In this document: in pieces, positions 1 through 7,691 of the stretch
Layout: every line of letters starts with the position of its first letter
Position numbering within the stretch: position 1 is the stretch's first letter
Source: CAG-273 sp964618105
GTDB lineage: Bacteria > Bacillota > Clostridia > TANB77 > CAG-508
NCBI GenBank assembly: GCA_964618105.1
Contig: CAZUAJ010000008.1
Coordinates: 1 to 33,001, forward strand
DNA length: 33,001 bases
Direction of reading: 5' to 3'
Notes under the pieces: model-generated
The model's input: only the letters and a program-made list of their open reading frames with translations
The model's database searches: none
What the model was told of the DNA's origin: nothing
Position numbers and translations under genes: made by a program

Positions 1-22
1 CTCTCTCTCTCTCTCTCTCTCT
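1..22. repeat. (CT)11 dinucleotide microsatellite
   Basis: The first 22 bases are an uninterrupted CT repeat that presumably continues beyond the window. Such long dinucleotide runs are uncommon in bacterial chromosomes and are prone to slippage. If the adjacent minus-strand ORF is real, the tract lies inside its coding sequence. Confidence 0.9.
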
Positions 23-52
23 TACAGTGTCAACGGTTTGCGCCATTCTCAT
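1..52 (-). CDS. Possible 5' end of an ORF with RE dipeptide repeats, cut by the window edge
   Basis: Read on the minus strand, an ATG at 52 (or the in-frame ATG at 46) opens MRMAQTVDTV followed by alternating Arg-Glu codons encoded by an uninterrupted (AG)n tract that runs off the window. An AGGGG lies about ten bases upstream of the first ATG. Only about 17 codons are visible, so it is uncertain that this is a real gene. It could equally be a microsatellite in non-coding DNA. No function can be assigned. Confidence 0.3.
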   Translation of the reverse strand, partial: MRMAQTVDTVRERERER

Positions 53-300
53 GCTTCGTGCCCCTTTTCTTACTTTTTCTTTTGGATTTTTTACTATTAT
101 TATATTACTATAACTTTTTTACATTTTCAATACTTTTTTTCTAATTTAAACTATTAAATAGTTATCTCTACAAAATTCCACTTACTTTTTCACTTTACCA
201 ATTTTTCTTTTAAACTATTAATGTTACAAAATAATAGTTTTCTTAAATTGTTTAGCAAAATACTTTAAGTCCGCGCAGGGGAAAGTACATTTTTATTTTC
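53..300. other. A+T-rich intergenic DNA upstream of the structured element
   Basis: No convincing ORF is seen here. The stretch is very A+T-rich. It contains one small imperfect inverted repeat around 257-298, where TACTTT and AAAGTA flank a GC-rich loop. That repeat could be part of, or an extension to, the structured element that begins near 301. Apart from this I see nothing. Confidence 0.5.
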
Positions 301-396
301 AAAGTGAGCTTGTGTGGGGACCAACAATTTATAAGCTGTTATAAAATTTACGAAAGTAAAATTTTATTTACAGCTTATTATGCTGTTGGGACGAAT
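301..396 (+). repeat. GGGGACC structured element, copy A (diverged)
   Basis: This sequence shares its order of motifs with the two longer elements at 23701-23859 and 29997-30144: GTGAG, TGGGGACCA, a stem, then GTTGGGA. Its stem is ATAAGCTGT (331-339) pairing with ACAGCTTAT (370-378), a different sequence from the other copies but at the same place and equally complementary. Inside it is a hairpin capped by a GAAA tetraloop (352-355) with about 10 bp of stem and one bulged A. CCAACA (321-326) pairs with TGTTGG (384-389). The long outer stem of the other copies is absent. It ends ten bases before the murA stop codon. A structured RNA or a mobile hairpin element are both possible. Confidence 0.6.
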
Positions 397-405
397 ATCT
401 TGTAA

Positions 406-1659
406 TTAATTTTTTTGCACTGTTATTTTTGCTCCTAAATCTTTTAATTTTTGGTTCAAATTTTCATATCCTCTTAAAATATATTCTATGTTAGTTACAG
501 TAGTAATTCCTTTGGCTGATAGCCCTGCCAATACCATACATGCTCCACCACGTAAATCTGTACTTCTTACTGTCGCACCTGATAATTTTTTTACACCTTT
601 TATTACAGCTGTTTTTCCTTCTGTTGTTATTTTTGCTCCCATTTTATTAAGTTCTGCTGTATAACGATATCTGTTTTCAAATATATTTTCAACAATTACA
701 GATGTGCCTTTTGCAATTGTTAAAGTACTTGCAAATATTGATTGCATATCTGTTGGAAAACCTGGATATGGCATAGTTTTTATATCAACTGCTTTTAATT
801 TTTTTGGTGCTTGCATATATATTTTATTTTTTTCAATTTTTATACTACATCCTGCTTCTTCTAATTTATTTAATATAGGTGTGATGTGTTCTGGTGTTTT
901 GTAATTTAAGCATATATTTCCCCCTGTAATTGCTCCTGCACATAGTAAAGTTCCCGCTTCTATTCTGTCTTGCATAACTTTATATCCTATGTCTTTTAGC
1001 CTTTGAACACCTGTAATTTTAATAATATTGGTTCCTGCTCCTGTAATTTTTGCTCCCATTTTATTTAAGCATTTTGCTAAATCAACAATTTCTGGTTCCA
1101 TTGCGGCATTTGTTATTTGTGTGACACCTTCTGCATATATTGATGCTAAAATTATATTTTCTGTTGCTCCTACGCTTGGAAAGTCTAAATCTATATTTGC
1201 ACCTATTATTTTTTCCGCCTTGCATATAATAAAACCCGAATCTTCGGTAACATCTATTCCCAGTTTTTTAAATGCTGCTAAATGTAAATCAATTGGTCTT
1301 GCTCCGATGTCACATCCCCCTGGATATGAAAATTTTGCTTCTTTAAATCTACCAAGTATTGCACCTGCTAATACAACCGTTGAGCGCATTTGACTCATTA
1401 AATGTTCTGGAATTTCTTTTTTATTTATTTTTTTACTATTTATTTCTATTTTTCCATTATGTTTTTTTATTTTACATCCTATGTATTTTAGTATTTCTTG
1501 AGTGATTTGTGTGTCGTGTATATTTGGTATATTGTATAATCTTGTAATTCCTGGATTTAGAATGCTTGCTGCAATAATTGGTAAAGAGGCATTTTTAGAA
1601 CCTGATACTGTTACTTCTCCTTCTAATTTCCTGCCACCTTCTATTATGTAACTAGACAT
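406..1659 (-). CDS. murA: UDP-N-acetylglucosamine 1-carboxyvinyltransferase
   Basis: Cytoplasmic enzyme that transfers enolpyruvate from PEP to UDP-GlcNAc, the first committed step of peptidoglycan synthesis. The 417-residue length is normal for MurA. Visible landmarks are SGSKNASLP with the substrate-contacting Lys22-Asn23, and PGGCDIGARPIDLH carrying the catalytic Cys116, the fosfomycin target. The usual inside-out alpha/beta repeat pattern follows. I place the start at ATG 1659: AAAGGGTG lies eight bases upstream, whereas the earlier in-frame GTG at 1668 overlaps that ribosome binding site. Bacillota often carry two MurA paralogues, and I cannot tell from this window which one this is. A GGGGACC-type element lies just past the stop codon; no classical terminator is evident. 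Confidence 0.96.
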   Translation of the reverse strand: MSSYIIEGGRKLEGEVTVSGSKNASLPIIAASILNPGITRLYNIPNIHDTQITQEILKYIGCKIKKHNGKIEINSKKINKKEIPEHLMSQMRSTVVLAGAILGRFKEAKFSYPGGCDIGARPIDLHLAAFKKLGIDVTEDSGFIICKAEKIIGANIDLDFPSVGATENIILASIYAEGVTQITNAAMEPEIVDLAKCLNKMGAKITGAGTNIIKITGVQRLKDIGYKVMQDRIEAGTLLCAGAITGGNICLNYKTPEHITPILNKLEEAGCSIKIEKNKIYMQAPKKLKAVDIKTMPYPGFPTDMQSIFASTLTIAKGTSVIVENIFENRYRYTAELNKMGAKITTEGKTAVIKGVKKLSGATVRSTDLRGGACMVLAGLSAKGITTVTNIEYILRGYENLNQKLKDLGAKITVQKN

Positions 1660-1764
1660 TTGTTTCACCCTTTCTGTTTTATTTTTGCTATATATTATGT
1701 TTTGTTTCCATAAAAGGTGAATATTTGATTTCAGATAAATAAATACTGTAATTAGAAATAAAAT

Positions 1765-1926
1765 TTATTCTCTTTTTGTTTTTTCTAATTTTTCAGCTTT
1801 TCTTTTTTGTTCTTCTAATGATATCCATGCAAAATAAGATGATACAAATTCACCGTATTTTGTAACATCTTCAATTTCTTCTTGCTTTTCACTTTTTTCT
1901 CTGTTAAATTCATTGTTTTCTTTCAT
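1765..1926 (-). CDS. Small hydrophilic protein of unknown function (53 aa)
   Basis: I do not recognise this gene. The ATG at 1926 has AGGAGAG eleven bases upstream; the longer reading from 1965 has no ribosome binding site. The product is highly charged and mostly predicted helical (MKENNEFNREKSEKQEEIED, then KYGEFVSSYFAWISLEEQKR and a Lys/Glu-rich tail), with no membrane segment. It follows the HAD phosphatase gene by about 50 bases on the same strand and precedes murA, so it may be co-transcribed. Some Clostridia carry short charged proteins of this kind, but I cannot name a family. Confidence 0.6.
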   Translation of the reverse strand: MKENNEFNREKSEKQEEIEDVTKYGEFVSSYFAWISLEEQKRKAEKLEKTKRE

Positions 1927-1977
1927 AAAAAAATACACTCTCCTACTTTTAGTAGTTATGTGCATTTTTTATTAAAC

Positions 1978-2856
1978 CTATTCATTTAAAATATATTTTT
2001 CAATTACTTTTGCCACACCATCTTCATTGTTAGTATCTGTAACTATGTCACCAATTTTTTGAATGTATGGTGCACTATTAGCCATTGCTACCCCAAGTCC
2101 AGCATTTTCAATCATTGTTTGGTCATTTACATTATCTCCAATTGCAATTACTTCTTGCTTTTTTATTCCTAGTTTTTGAATTAAAAATTCAAGTGCATTC
2201 CATTTGTGTGTATTTTTATTTGTTATTTCAGTGTAAAAATATTCTATAGAGTAAATTTCTGTACCAAGTTTCATTAATTTTCTTGATATATGTCCTACAT
2301 CTAATACATCTACTTCCTTTATAGTCCTTAACTTTCTTATTATACTATTAAAAATTATACTATTATCATCACAAATTGTTATTTTAGTATAATCATTTTC
2401 TTTTCTGTTTAATATATATTGGTATATATCGTCTGTAATATATATCTTCGTTTTTTTACTGTCTGGTTTGTTTGTATTTTCGTGATTATAAAATAATACA
2501 TTATAGTTTAAAGACTTAGTTATGATTGAATTTTCTGTATATATGCTATAATAAATACTATTTTCTTCACATATATTTACTAACTGTAGGACTTTTTCCT
2601 TAGCTAAAAACTGCTCATATATTATTTTTTCTTTTTTTAAATCATATACTATTGCACCATTACCACAAATTGCATATTCATTTGCTCCTGTTTCTATTCC
2701 AAAGTTTTTAACTGACATCGCTCCTCTACCTGATGCAAGTATAACTTTTGTTCCTTTATTTATTGCGTTTTGTATTGCATTTTTATTTCTATCTGATATT
2801 TGTCCATAGCTGTCAAGTAATGTTCCATCTAAGTCAATTGCTACTAATTTATACAT
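1978..2856 (-). CDS. Cof-type HAD-superfamily phosphatase
   Basis: A 292-residue member of the HAD IIB (Cof) group, which are magnesium-dependent phosphatases of sugar phosphates, nucleotides or pyridoxal phosphate. Motif I is DLDGTLLD with nucleophile Asp8 and acid/base Asp10. SGR follows at about 42-44 (motif II region). Motif IV is IGDNVNDQTMIENAG near residue 240. The C2-type cap lies between. It has a strong AAGGAGA site before ATG 2856 and its own near-consensus promoter. Substrates of individual Cof paralogues cannot be predicted from sequence. The family is certain, the physiological substrate unknown. Confidence 0.9.
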   Translation of the reverse strand: MYKLVAIDLDGTLLDSYGQISDRNKNAIQNAINKGTKVILASGRGAMSVKNFGIETGANEYAICGNGAIVYDLKKEKIIYEQFLAKEKVLQLVNICEENSIYYSIYTENSIITKSLNYNVLFYNHENTNKPDSKKTKIYITDDIYQYILNRKENDYTKITICDDNSIIFNSIIRKLRTIKEVDVLDVGHISRKLMKLGTEIYSIEYFYTEITNKNTHKWNALEFLIQKLGIKKQEVIAIGDNVNDQTMIENAGLGVAMANSAPYIQKIGDIVTDTNNEDGVAKVIEKYILNE

Positions 2857-2885
2857 AATTTCTCCTTCTTTATTTTTCTAAGCAC

Positions 2886-2915
2886 ATTATATTATTTTGC
2901 ATTATATGTTGTCAA
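2886..2915 (-). promoter_or_regulatory. Sigma-A promoter of the HAD phosphatase gene
   Basis: Minus-strand TTGACA (2915-2910), 18-bp spacer, TATAAT (2891-2886). Both hexamers are perfect consensus. The site is back to back with the raiA promoter, the two -35 boxes lying 20 bp apart. Confidence 0.75.
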
Positions 2916-2935
2916 TGTATATTTTTCAAAATCTC

Positions 2936-2964
2936 TTGCAAATAAAACGCAAAACATATATAAT
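2936..2964 (+). promoter_or_regulatory. Sigma-A promoter of raiA/hpf
   Basis: TTGCAA (2936-2941), 17-bp spacer, TATAAT (2959-2964), with the coding start at 3012. This predicts a leader of about 40 nt. It is divergent from the HAD phosphatase promoter. Confidence 0.75.
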
Positions 2965-3011
2965 AAATTTATACCAATGAAAATATGTAAATTTTGGAAG
3001 GAGAGATTGTT

Positions 3012-3542
3012 ATGAACATTAAAATAGTATCTAAAGACTTGATAGCAACAGATGCAATTAAAGATTATATTGGTAAAAAAACGGACAGATTAGTAAAATA
3101 TTTTGGAGAGGAATTCGATGTAACTGCAACCTTTAGAACTGAAGGGGGGCTACAAATAGCAGAAATGGAAGTTAAAACTCCTACTGATAGATTCAGAGCA
3201 ACAACAGAACACAAAGATTTATATGCTTCTATTGATAAAGACATTGATATTTTAGAAGGTCAAATTAGAAAAATGAAAACTAAAAAAGACCAACAAAATA
3301 TGACTGAATCTATTCGTATAAAAGAAATGGTTCATTCTGAAGAAGCTATAGTTGAAGGTGAAATTATTAAAAATATATATTATGATATAAAGCCACTTTC
3401 ACCTGAAGATGCTAAATTAAAATTAGAAGAAAGACCTAAAGATAAATTTTTAACATTTATCAATATTGAAACTGGTAAAGTTAATGTAATTTATCGTTTA
3501 AAAGATAATAGTAATTTTGGATTAGTTGAACCAGAAGCTTAA
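3012..3542 (+). CDS. hpf: Ribosome hibernation promoting factor, long form
   Basis: Binds the 30S decoding region and, in the long form, dimerises 70S ribosomes into translationally silent 100S particles in stationary phase or dormancy. The 176-residue length marks the long type. Residues 1-100 form the RaiA/HPF domain (MNIKIVSKDLIATDAIKDYI, then TATFRTEGG and FRATTEHKDLYASIDKDID). A charged linker follows, then a C-terminal dimerisation domain ending KDKFLTFINIETGKVNVIYR with LKDNSNFGLVEP. ATG 3012 is preceded by AAGGAGAG; an in-frame ATG at 2994 would lie upstream of that site. It is probably monocistronic, ending in a strong hairpin. Also called raiA. Confidence 0.95.
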   Translation: MNIKIVSKDLIATDAIKDYIGKKTDRLVKYFGEEFDVTATFRTEGGLQIAEMEVKTPTDRFRATTEHKDLYASIDKDIDILEGQIRKMKTKKDQQNMTESIRIKEMVHSEEAIVEGEIIKNIYYDIKPLSPEDAKLKLEERPKDKFLTFINIETGKVNVIYRLKDNSNFGLVEPEA

Positions 3543-3543
3543 T

Positions 3544-3586
3544 AAAAATAAATCTACCTAAATATAAACTAGGTAGATTTATTTTT
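3544..3586. terminator. Rho-independent terminator between raiA and the SASP gene
   Basis: A perfect 16-bp stem (3544-3559 with 3571-3586) encloses an 11-base loop. A-runs on the left and T-runs on the right let it work in both directions for the convergent genes. A second A+T-only hairpin (GTTATATTA at 3587-3595 with TAATATAAC at 3616-3624) lies next to it. Confidence 0.85.
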
Positions 3587-3644
3587 GTTATATTAGAAAA
3601 ATTTTATAACTTTTTTAATATAACAAAGTTAATATAGTTTAAAA

Positions 3645-3839
3645 CTATTTCATGTTGTTTTCAGCTTGTTGAATCATTTTTCTAACCATGTTTCCACCGA
3701 TTCTACCAGCATCTTTTGAAGATAAATCTCCATTGTATCCTTGTTTTAAATTAACACCAACTTCACTTGCAACTTCATATTTGAATTTGTTTAAAGCTTC
3801 TTTAGCTTCAGGAACTACTGATTTATTACTATTTGTCAT
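3645..3839 (-). CDS. Alpha/beta-type small acid-soluble spore protein
   Basis: Coats DNA in the developing forespore and protects it from UV and hydrolysis; it is degraded by the GPR protease on germination. The 64-residue protein carries the family's two signature blocks: KYEVASEVGV, which contains the GPR cleavage site, and the C-terminal DNA-binding segment DAGRIGGNMVRKMIQQAE. The start is ATG 3839, eight bases after AGGAGG; the GTG at 3848 overlaps the ribosome binding site and is unlikely. Being an SASP, it should be made late in the forespore under sigma-G; a weak candidate promoter is given separately. It is the clearest evidence in the window that the organism forms endospores. Confidence 0.95.
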   Translation of the reverse strand: MTNSNKSVVPEAKEALNKFKYEVASEVGVNLKQGYNGDLSSKDAGRIGGNMVRKMIQQAENNMK

Positions 3840-3902
3840 ATTTTTCACCTCCTAGAATGTGATTATTTGTTTTTGAAAAAACATTTTTGCTTTTTCATTA
3901 TT

Positions 3903-3931
3903 TATAATGCTCTTTTAAACTTTTTTTAAAC
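3903..3931 (-). promoter_or_regulatory. Possible forespore (sigma-F/G-like) promoter of the SASP gene
   Basis: On the minus strand GTTTA (3931-3927), a 17-base gap and CATTATA (3909-3903) match the CATNNTA -10 of sigma-F/G promoters and four of five positions of the GHATR -35. The location upstream of an SASP gene fits, but the match is short and the region is A+T-rich. Confidence 0.35.
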
Positions 3932-3982
3932 TGGTAATTTTTTGAATATTTTCACGTTTTTTATCAAGTTTTTAAAAATCCC

Positions 3983-4011
3983 TTGTCAAATCGTCTTTTG
4001 CATGATATAAT
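3983..4011 (+). promoter_or_regulatory. Sigma-A promoter of rpsT, extended -10
   Basis: TTGTCA (3983-3988), 17-bp spacer, TATAAT (4006-4011), with TGA directly before the -10 making an extended -10 (TGnTATAAT). The start codon is at 4052. Confidence 0.8.
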
Positions 4012-4051
4012 TATTTAGTCAATTGTGAACACTTAGAAGGAGGTGCAAAAT

Positions 4052-4318
4052 ATGCCAAATATTAAATCAGCAATAAAACGTGTCAATGTTATTGAAAAGA
4101 AAACTCTTAGAAATAATATGATTAAATCAGGATATAAATCAGCTGTTAAAAAATTCGAACAAGCAGTAGAAGCTGGAAATAAAGAAGAAGCTACTAAATT
4201 ATTAGTTTTAGCAACAAAAAAAGTTGATCAAGCTTGTACAAAAGGTGTTATTGTTAAAAATACAGCTGCTAGAAAAAAATCTAACATGTCAAAAAAATTA
4301 AATGCTATGAATGTGTAA
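4052..4318 (+). CDS. rpsT: 30S ribosomal protein S20
   Basis: Primary 16S rRNA-binding protein of the small subunit, folding as a three-helix bundle. The 88-residue length is typical. It opens MPNIKSAIKRVNVIEKKTLR, and the basic, Ala/Lys-rich pattern continues to KGVIVKNTAARKKSNMSKKL near the end, which matches bS20. ATG 4052 has AAGGAGG nine bases upstream; the GTG at 4043 is part of that ribosome binding site. It is expressed from an extended -10 promoter and ends at a hairpin plus T-run. In many Clostridia rpsT lies near the spore protease gene gpr, but that gene is not in this window. Confidence 0.97.
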   Translation: MPNIKSAIKRVNVIEKKTLRNNMIKSGYKSAVKKFEQAVEAGNKEEATKLLVLATKKVDQACTKGVIVKNTAARKKSNMSKKLNAMNV

Positions 4319-4351
4319 TCTTAAAAAATTGTGCACAGTTTTTTAAGATAT

Positions 4352-4380
4352 AAAGATACTAGAAATAGTGTCTTTTTTTT
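4352..4380 (+). terminator. Rho-independent terminator of rpsT
   Basis: AAAGATACTA (4352-4361), GAAA tetraloop, TAGTGTCTTT (4366-4375) with one wobble pair, followed by T's to 4380. An A+T-rich 11-bp hairpin (4319-4349) directly precedes it. Confidence 0.85.
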
Positions 4381-4457
4381 GTAATTTATTTCCTTTGTTT
4401 TTCTTATTGTTTTATGTTAATATTTAATTAAGATATTTTGTTGTGTGAGGTATTAAA

Positions 4458-4709
4458 TTGAAACAAATATTATTAGAATTTAAAAATATGGATGATGCTA
4501 TTATTAGTTTAATGAAATATGGAATTAAATTTTCTTTTGGATTTACCTTATTTTCCAGTTTAGTTTTATTAATTTATGATTTTTTATTTACATATCCTAT
4601 TATATATTATATTGGTTTTTCTTTATTTAAAACAAGTTTATTTTTTATAGCTAGTTTTATTGCATTTAGTTTTGCTTTTAATCAAATTAAAAAAGACGTA
4701 GATTTTTGA
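4458..4709 (+). CDS. Small two-helix membrane protein, unknown function
   Basis: I do not recognise the family. The 83-residue product has a short amphipathic N-terminus (MKQILLEFKNMDDAIISLMK), a hydrophobic segment at about 23-43, a second from about 47 to 75, and a charged end (NQIKKDVDF). Both termini are probably cytoplasmic by the positive-inside rule. The predicted start is TTG 4458, seven bases after TGAGG; an in-frame ATG at 4488 would remove the first ten residues. The stop codon lies within the stem of the following terminator. It sits between rpsT and the convergent gat operon. Confidence 0.7.
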   Translation: MKQILLEFKNMDDAIISLMKYGIKFSFGFTLFSSLVLLIYDFLFTYPIIYYIGFSLFKTSLFFIASFIAFSFAFNQIKKDVDF

Positions 4710-4730
4710 TATAAATCAACGTCTTTTTTT
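4690..4730. terminator. Bidirectional terminator between the membrane-protein gene and gatB
   Basis: AAAAAGACGTAGATTT pairs with AAATCAACGTCTTTTT (one mismatch) around a short A+T-rich loop, and T-runs follow on both strands. It serves the plus-strand small gene and the minus-strand gatCAB operon, whose last stop codon is at 4740. Confidence 0.85.
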
Positions 4731-4739
4731 CACAAGTTT

Positions 4740-6179
4740 TTATTTATTTAATTCATCTAAAAATAATTTATTCAACAATTGAGGATTAGCTTTACCTTTA
4801 GTTTGTTTCATTGCTTGACCAACTAAAAATCCTAAAGCTCTATCTTTTCCTGCTTTATAGTCAACAATTGATTGTGGATTATTTTCTAGTATTTTTAATA
4901 CTATTTCTTTTATAGCTCCTTCATCTGAAATTTGAATCCATCCTTTTTCTTTTACTATTTCTTCTGGATTTTTTGGGTTTTCAAATAGTTCTTCTAATAC
5001 TTTTTTACCAATTGCTGAACTTATTGTTCCGTTATCAATTAATTTTATCATATCTGCTAATTGTTCTGCTGTAAATGGTATTTGTGATGGTTCTAATTCT
5101 TTTTCATTCAAAATTCTTGAAACATCTGAAAGCAACCAGTTTGCAACAGATTTTGCATTACCACAAATTGTTAATGCTTTTTCAAACATATCTGACATGT
5201 TTTTTGATGCTGTTAACATTCTAGCATCTTTTTCTGATAAATTGTATTCTGTTAAGTAACGTTGTTTTCTGCTTTCTGGTAATTCTGGTAAATTATTTTT
5301 TATATTTTGAATATATTCATCTGATAATCTAATGGCAACTAAATCTGGCTCTGGAAAATATCTATAATCTTGTGCATCTTCTTTATCTCTCATTGAAAAT
5401 GTCTTTCCAGATATATCATCCCATCTTAAAGTTTCCTGTGATATTTTTTCACCATTTTCTAGTACTTCAACTTGTCTTTGTGCTTCATATTCAATTGCTC
5501 TTACAATTGACCTAAATGAACTCATGTTTTTCATTTCTGTACGTGTTCCGAATTTGTTACTGCCTTTTTTCATTACAGAAACGTTGACATCTGCTCTTAA
5601 TGAACCTTCTTGCATTTTACAATCAGATACTTCAATATATTCTAGTATTGATTTAATTTTTCTTAAATATGCTTCTGCTTCTTTTGCTGAACGCATATCT
5701 GGTTCTGAAACTATTTCTATTAAAGGTACTCCTGCTCTGTTTAAGTCTACTAAACTTCCTGCACCAAATTCATTATGGTTTAATTTTCCTGCATCATCTT
5801 CAATATGAATTCTGGTAATGCCTATTATTTTTTTGTTACCATCTAATTCAATTTCTACATTTCCATGTTCACAAAGTGGTTTATCAAATTGTGATATTTG
5901 GTATGATTTTGGTGTATCTGGATAAAAATAGTTTTTTCTATCATTTTTAGAGTCTTTTGAAATTGTACAATTTGTTGCTAGTCCTGCTTTTACAGCATAT
6001 TCTACAACTTTCTCATTTAGTACTGGTAATGCACCCGGCATTCCCATACAAACCGGACACACTTGTGTGTTTGGTTCTGCTCCAAATTCTGTTGCACAAC
6101 TACAAAATATTTTTGTTTTTGTTGAAAGCTCTGCATGTATTTCTAGTCCAATTACTATTTCATAATCTTTTATTGACAT
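4740..6179 (-). CDS. gatB: Asp-tRNA(Asn)/Glu-tRNA(Gln) amidotransferase subunit B
   Basis: Subunit of the GatCAB complex that converts mischarged Glu-tRNA(Gln) and Asp-tRNA(Asn) to the correct amides; GatB binds the tRNA and holds the ATP-dependent kinase site. The 479 residues match the family's length. Seen in order: YEIVIGLEIHAELSTKTKIF, cysteines of the zinc region in FCSC and CPVCMGMPGALP, DRKNYFYPDTPKSYQISQ, HIEDDAGK, RAGVPLIEIVSEPD, and the C-terminal YqeY-like tail ending VGQAMKQTKGKANPQLLN. The start has AAGGAG upstream. It is the last gene of gatC-gatA-gatB, 25 bases after gatA. Confidence 0.97.
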   Translation of the reverse strand: MSIKDYEIVIGLEIHAELSTKTKIFCSCATEFGAEPNTQVCPVCMGMPGALPVLNEKVVEYAVKAGLATNCTISKDSKNDRKNYFYPDTPKSYQISQFDKPLCEHGNVEIELDGNKKIIGITRIHIEDDAGKLNHNEFGAGSLVDLNRAGVPLIEIVSEPDMRSAKEAEAYLRKIKSILEYIEVSDCKMQEGSLRADVNVSVMKKGSNKFGTRTEMKNMSSFRSIVRAIEYEAQRQVEVLENGEKISQETLRWDDISGKTFSMRDKEDAQDYRYFPEPDLVAIRLSDEYIQNIKNNLPELPESRKQRYLTEYNLSEKDARMLTASKNMSDMFEKALTICGNAKSVANWLLSDVSRILNEKELEPSQIPFTAEQLADMIKLIDNGTISSAIGKKVLEELFENPKNPEEIVKEKGWIQISDEGAIKEIVLKILENNPQSIVDYKAGKDRALGFLVGQAMKQTKGKANPQLLNKLFLDELNK

Positions 6180-6204
6180 TTTTTATTCTCCTTATAATTA
6201 AATA

Positions 6205-7668
6205 CTAAAAATCTGGCATATATTTATTTCTAAAATTTGTAGCTTGCTCATAAGTATAAGCAGCATTTAATATGGTTTCTTCATCAAAATAATTCCCAAT
6301 TAATTGCATACCTATTGGCATATTGTTACTATCAACTCCACAAGGTATTGAAATTGCTGGAACTCCTGCAATATTTACAGGTACTGTGCAAATATCTGAT
6401 AAATACATTTCCATAGGATTTGTAGATTTTGTTCCAATTTCATAAGCTACTATTGGTGATGTTGGTGTTAATATTACATCATATTTTTCAAATGCTTTGT
6501 CAAATTCTTTTTTTACTAATGTTCTAACTTGTTGTGCTTTTTTGTAATATGCGTCATAATATCCTGAAGATAGCACATAAGTTCCAAGCATTATTCTTCT
6601 TTTTACTTCTGTGCCAAATCCTTCGCTTCTTGAATTTTTGTATATTTCTTTTAAATTTGTATAATTTTGTGTACGGTATCCATAACGAATTCCATCAAAT
6701 CTACCTAAGTTTGAACTTGCTTCTGCTGGTGCAATTATATAATATGTTGCTAATGCATAATCTGCAATATCTAAGCTAAATTCTTCAATCACTGCACCTA
6801 GTTCTTTGTATTTTTCAATTGCCTCTTCTACTTTTGCTTTTACTTCTACATTTATTCCTTCCCCAAAATATTCTTTTGGAATACCAATTTTTAAGCCTTT
6901 AACATCATTTTTTAAACATTTTGTGTAATCCTTTTTCTCTATTTCAGCAGATGTTGAGTCTTTTTCGTCATAACCACTAATTACATTTAATAGTATTGCT
7001 GAATCTTTTACATCTTTAGTTATTGGACCTATTTGGTCAAGTGATGATGCAAATGCAATTAATCCATAGCGTGATACCAATCCATAAGTTGGTTTTAAAC
7101 CTACTACACCACATAAACTTGCAGGTTGACGAATTGAGCCACCTGTGTCTGAGCCTAATGCAAATGGTACTAAATTTGCTGCAACTGCTGCTGCACTACC
7201 GCCTGAAGAACCACCTGGTACATTATTTAAATTCCATGGATTTTTTGTTGGATGAAAATATGAATATTCTGTTGAAGAACCCATTGCAAATTCGTCCATA
7301 TTAAGTTTCCCAAGCATTATCATATTTTCTGAATTTATTTTTTCCATAACTTCTGCGTCGTAAGGTGATACAAAATTTTCTAACATTTTTGATGCAGATG
7401 TAGTTTTTACACCTTTTGTACAAATATTATCTTTTATACCAATTGGAATACCTGCTAATTCGTTAGTTATTTCTCCTCTTGTTATTTTTTCATCTATATA
7501 TTCAGCTTTTTTTATTGCTTCATCTGTTAAAATTGTAATAAATGCTTGTACATCTTTTTCTTTTTCATTTATTCTTTCTGCATAAGCTTTTGTTATTTCA
7601 GCAGATGTTAGCTCTTTATTTTTTAACTTTTCTTGAAGTTCGTGTACTGTTAATTGTGTAATATTCAT
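6205..7668 (-). CDS. gatA: Asp-tRNA(Asn)/Glu-tRNA(Gln) amidotransferase subunit A
   Basis: Amidase-signature subunit that hydrolyses glutamine and channels ammonia to GatB. The 487-residue protein carries the full Ser-cisSer-Lys catalytic triad: Lys79 in GIPIGIKDNIC, Ser154 in PGGSSGGSAAAV and nucleophile Ser178 in LGSDTGGSIRQPA. The numbering is the same as in well-studied GatA proteins. The C-terminal block PTSPIVAYEIG...GVPAISIPCG is also typical. AAGGAGAG precedes ATG 7668. It lies 23 bases after gatC and 25 before gatB, so the three are surely co-transcribed. Confidence 0.97.
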   Translation of the reverse strand: MNITQLTVHELQEKLKNKELTSAEITKAYAERINEKEKDVQAFITILTDEAIKKAEYIDEKITRGEITNELAGIPIGIKDNICTKGVKTTSASKMLENFVSPYDAEVMEKINSENMIMLGKLNMDEFAMGSSTEYSYFHPTKNPWNLNNVPGGSSGGSAAAVAANLVPFALGSDTGGSIRQPASLCGVVGLKPTYGLVSRYGLIAFASSLDQIGPITKDVKDSAILLNVISGYDEKDSTSAEIEKKDYTKCLKNDVKGLKIGIPKEYFGEGINVEVKAKVEEAIEKYKELGAVIEEFSLDIADYALATYYIIAPAEASSNLGRFDGIRYGYRTQNYTNLKEIYKNSRSEGFGTEVKRRIMLGTYVLSSGYYDAYYKKAQQVRTLVKKEFDKAFEKYDVILTPTSPIVAYEIGTKSTNPMEMYLSDICTVPVNIAGVPAISIPCGVDSNNMPIGMQLIGNYFDEETILNAAYTYEQATNFRNKYMPDF

Positions 7669-7691
7669 CGTTATATCTCTCCTTTTATAGT

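Noticed and set aside
704..1393. ORFs opposite murA on the plus strand (66 and 121 residues)
   Set aside because: No ribosome binding site, and murA is fully conserved on the other strand; these are shadow frames. The same holds for the opposite-strand frames over gatA, gatB, adhE, addB and the kinase.
3587..3624. Second hairpin beside the raiA terminator as a small RNA
   Set aside because: Only A+T pairs, no promoter, and it lies directly behind the strong terminator; I see no reason to call it a gene.
3840..3848. GTG start codons just before several genes (SASP, rpsT, murA, splB, PAP2, mazF)
   Set aside because: In each case the GTG overlaps or is part of the Shine-Dalgarno sequence, so the downstream ATG is the real start. 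This is a side effect of GGTG-type ribosome binding sites.
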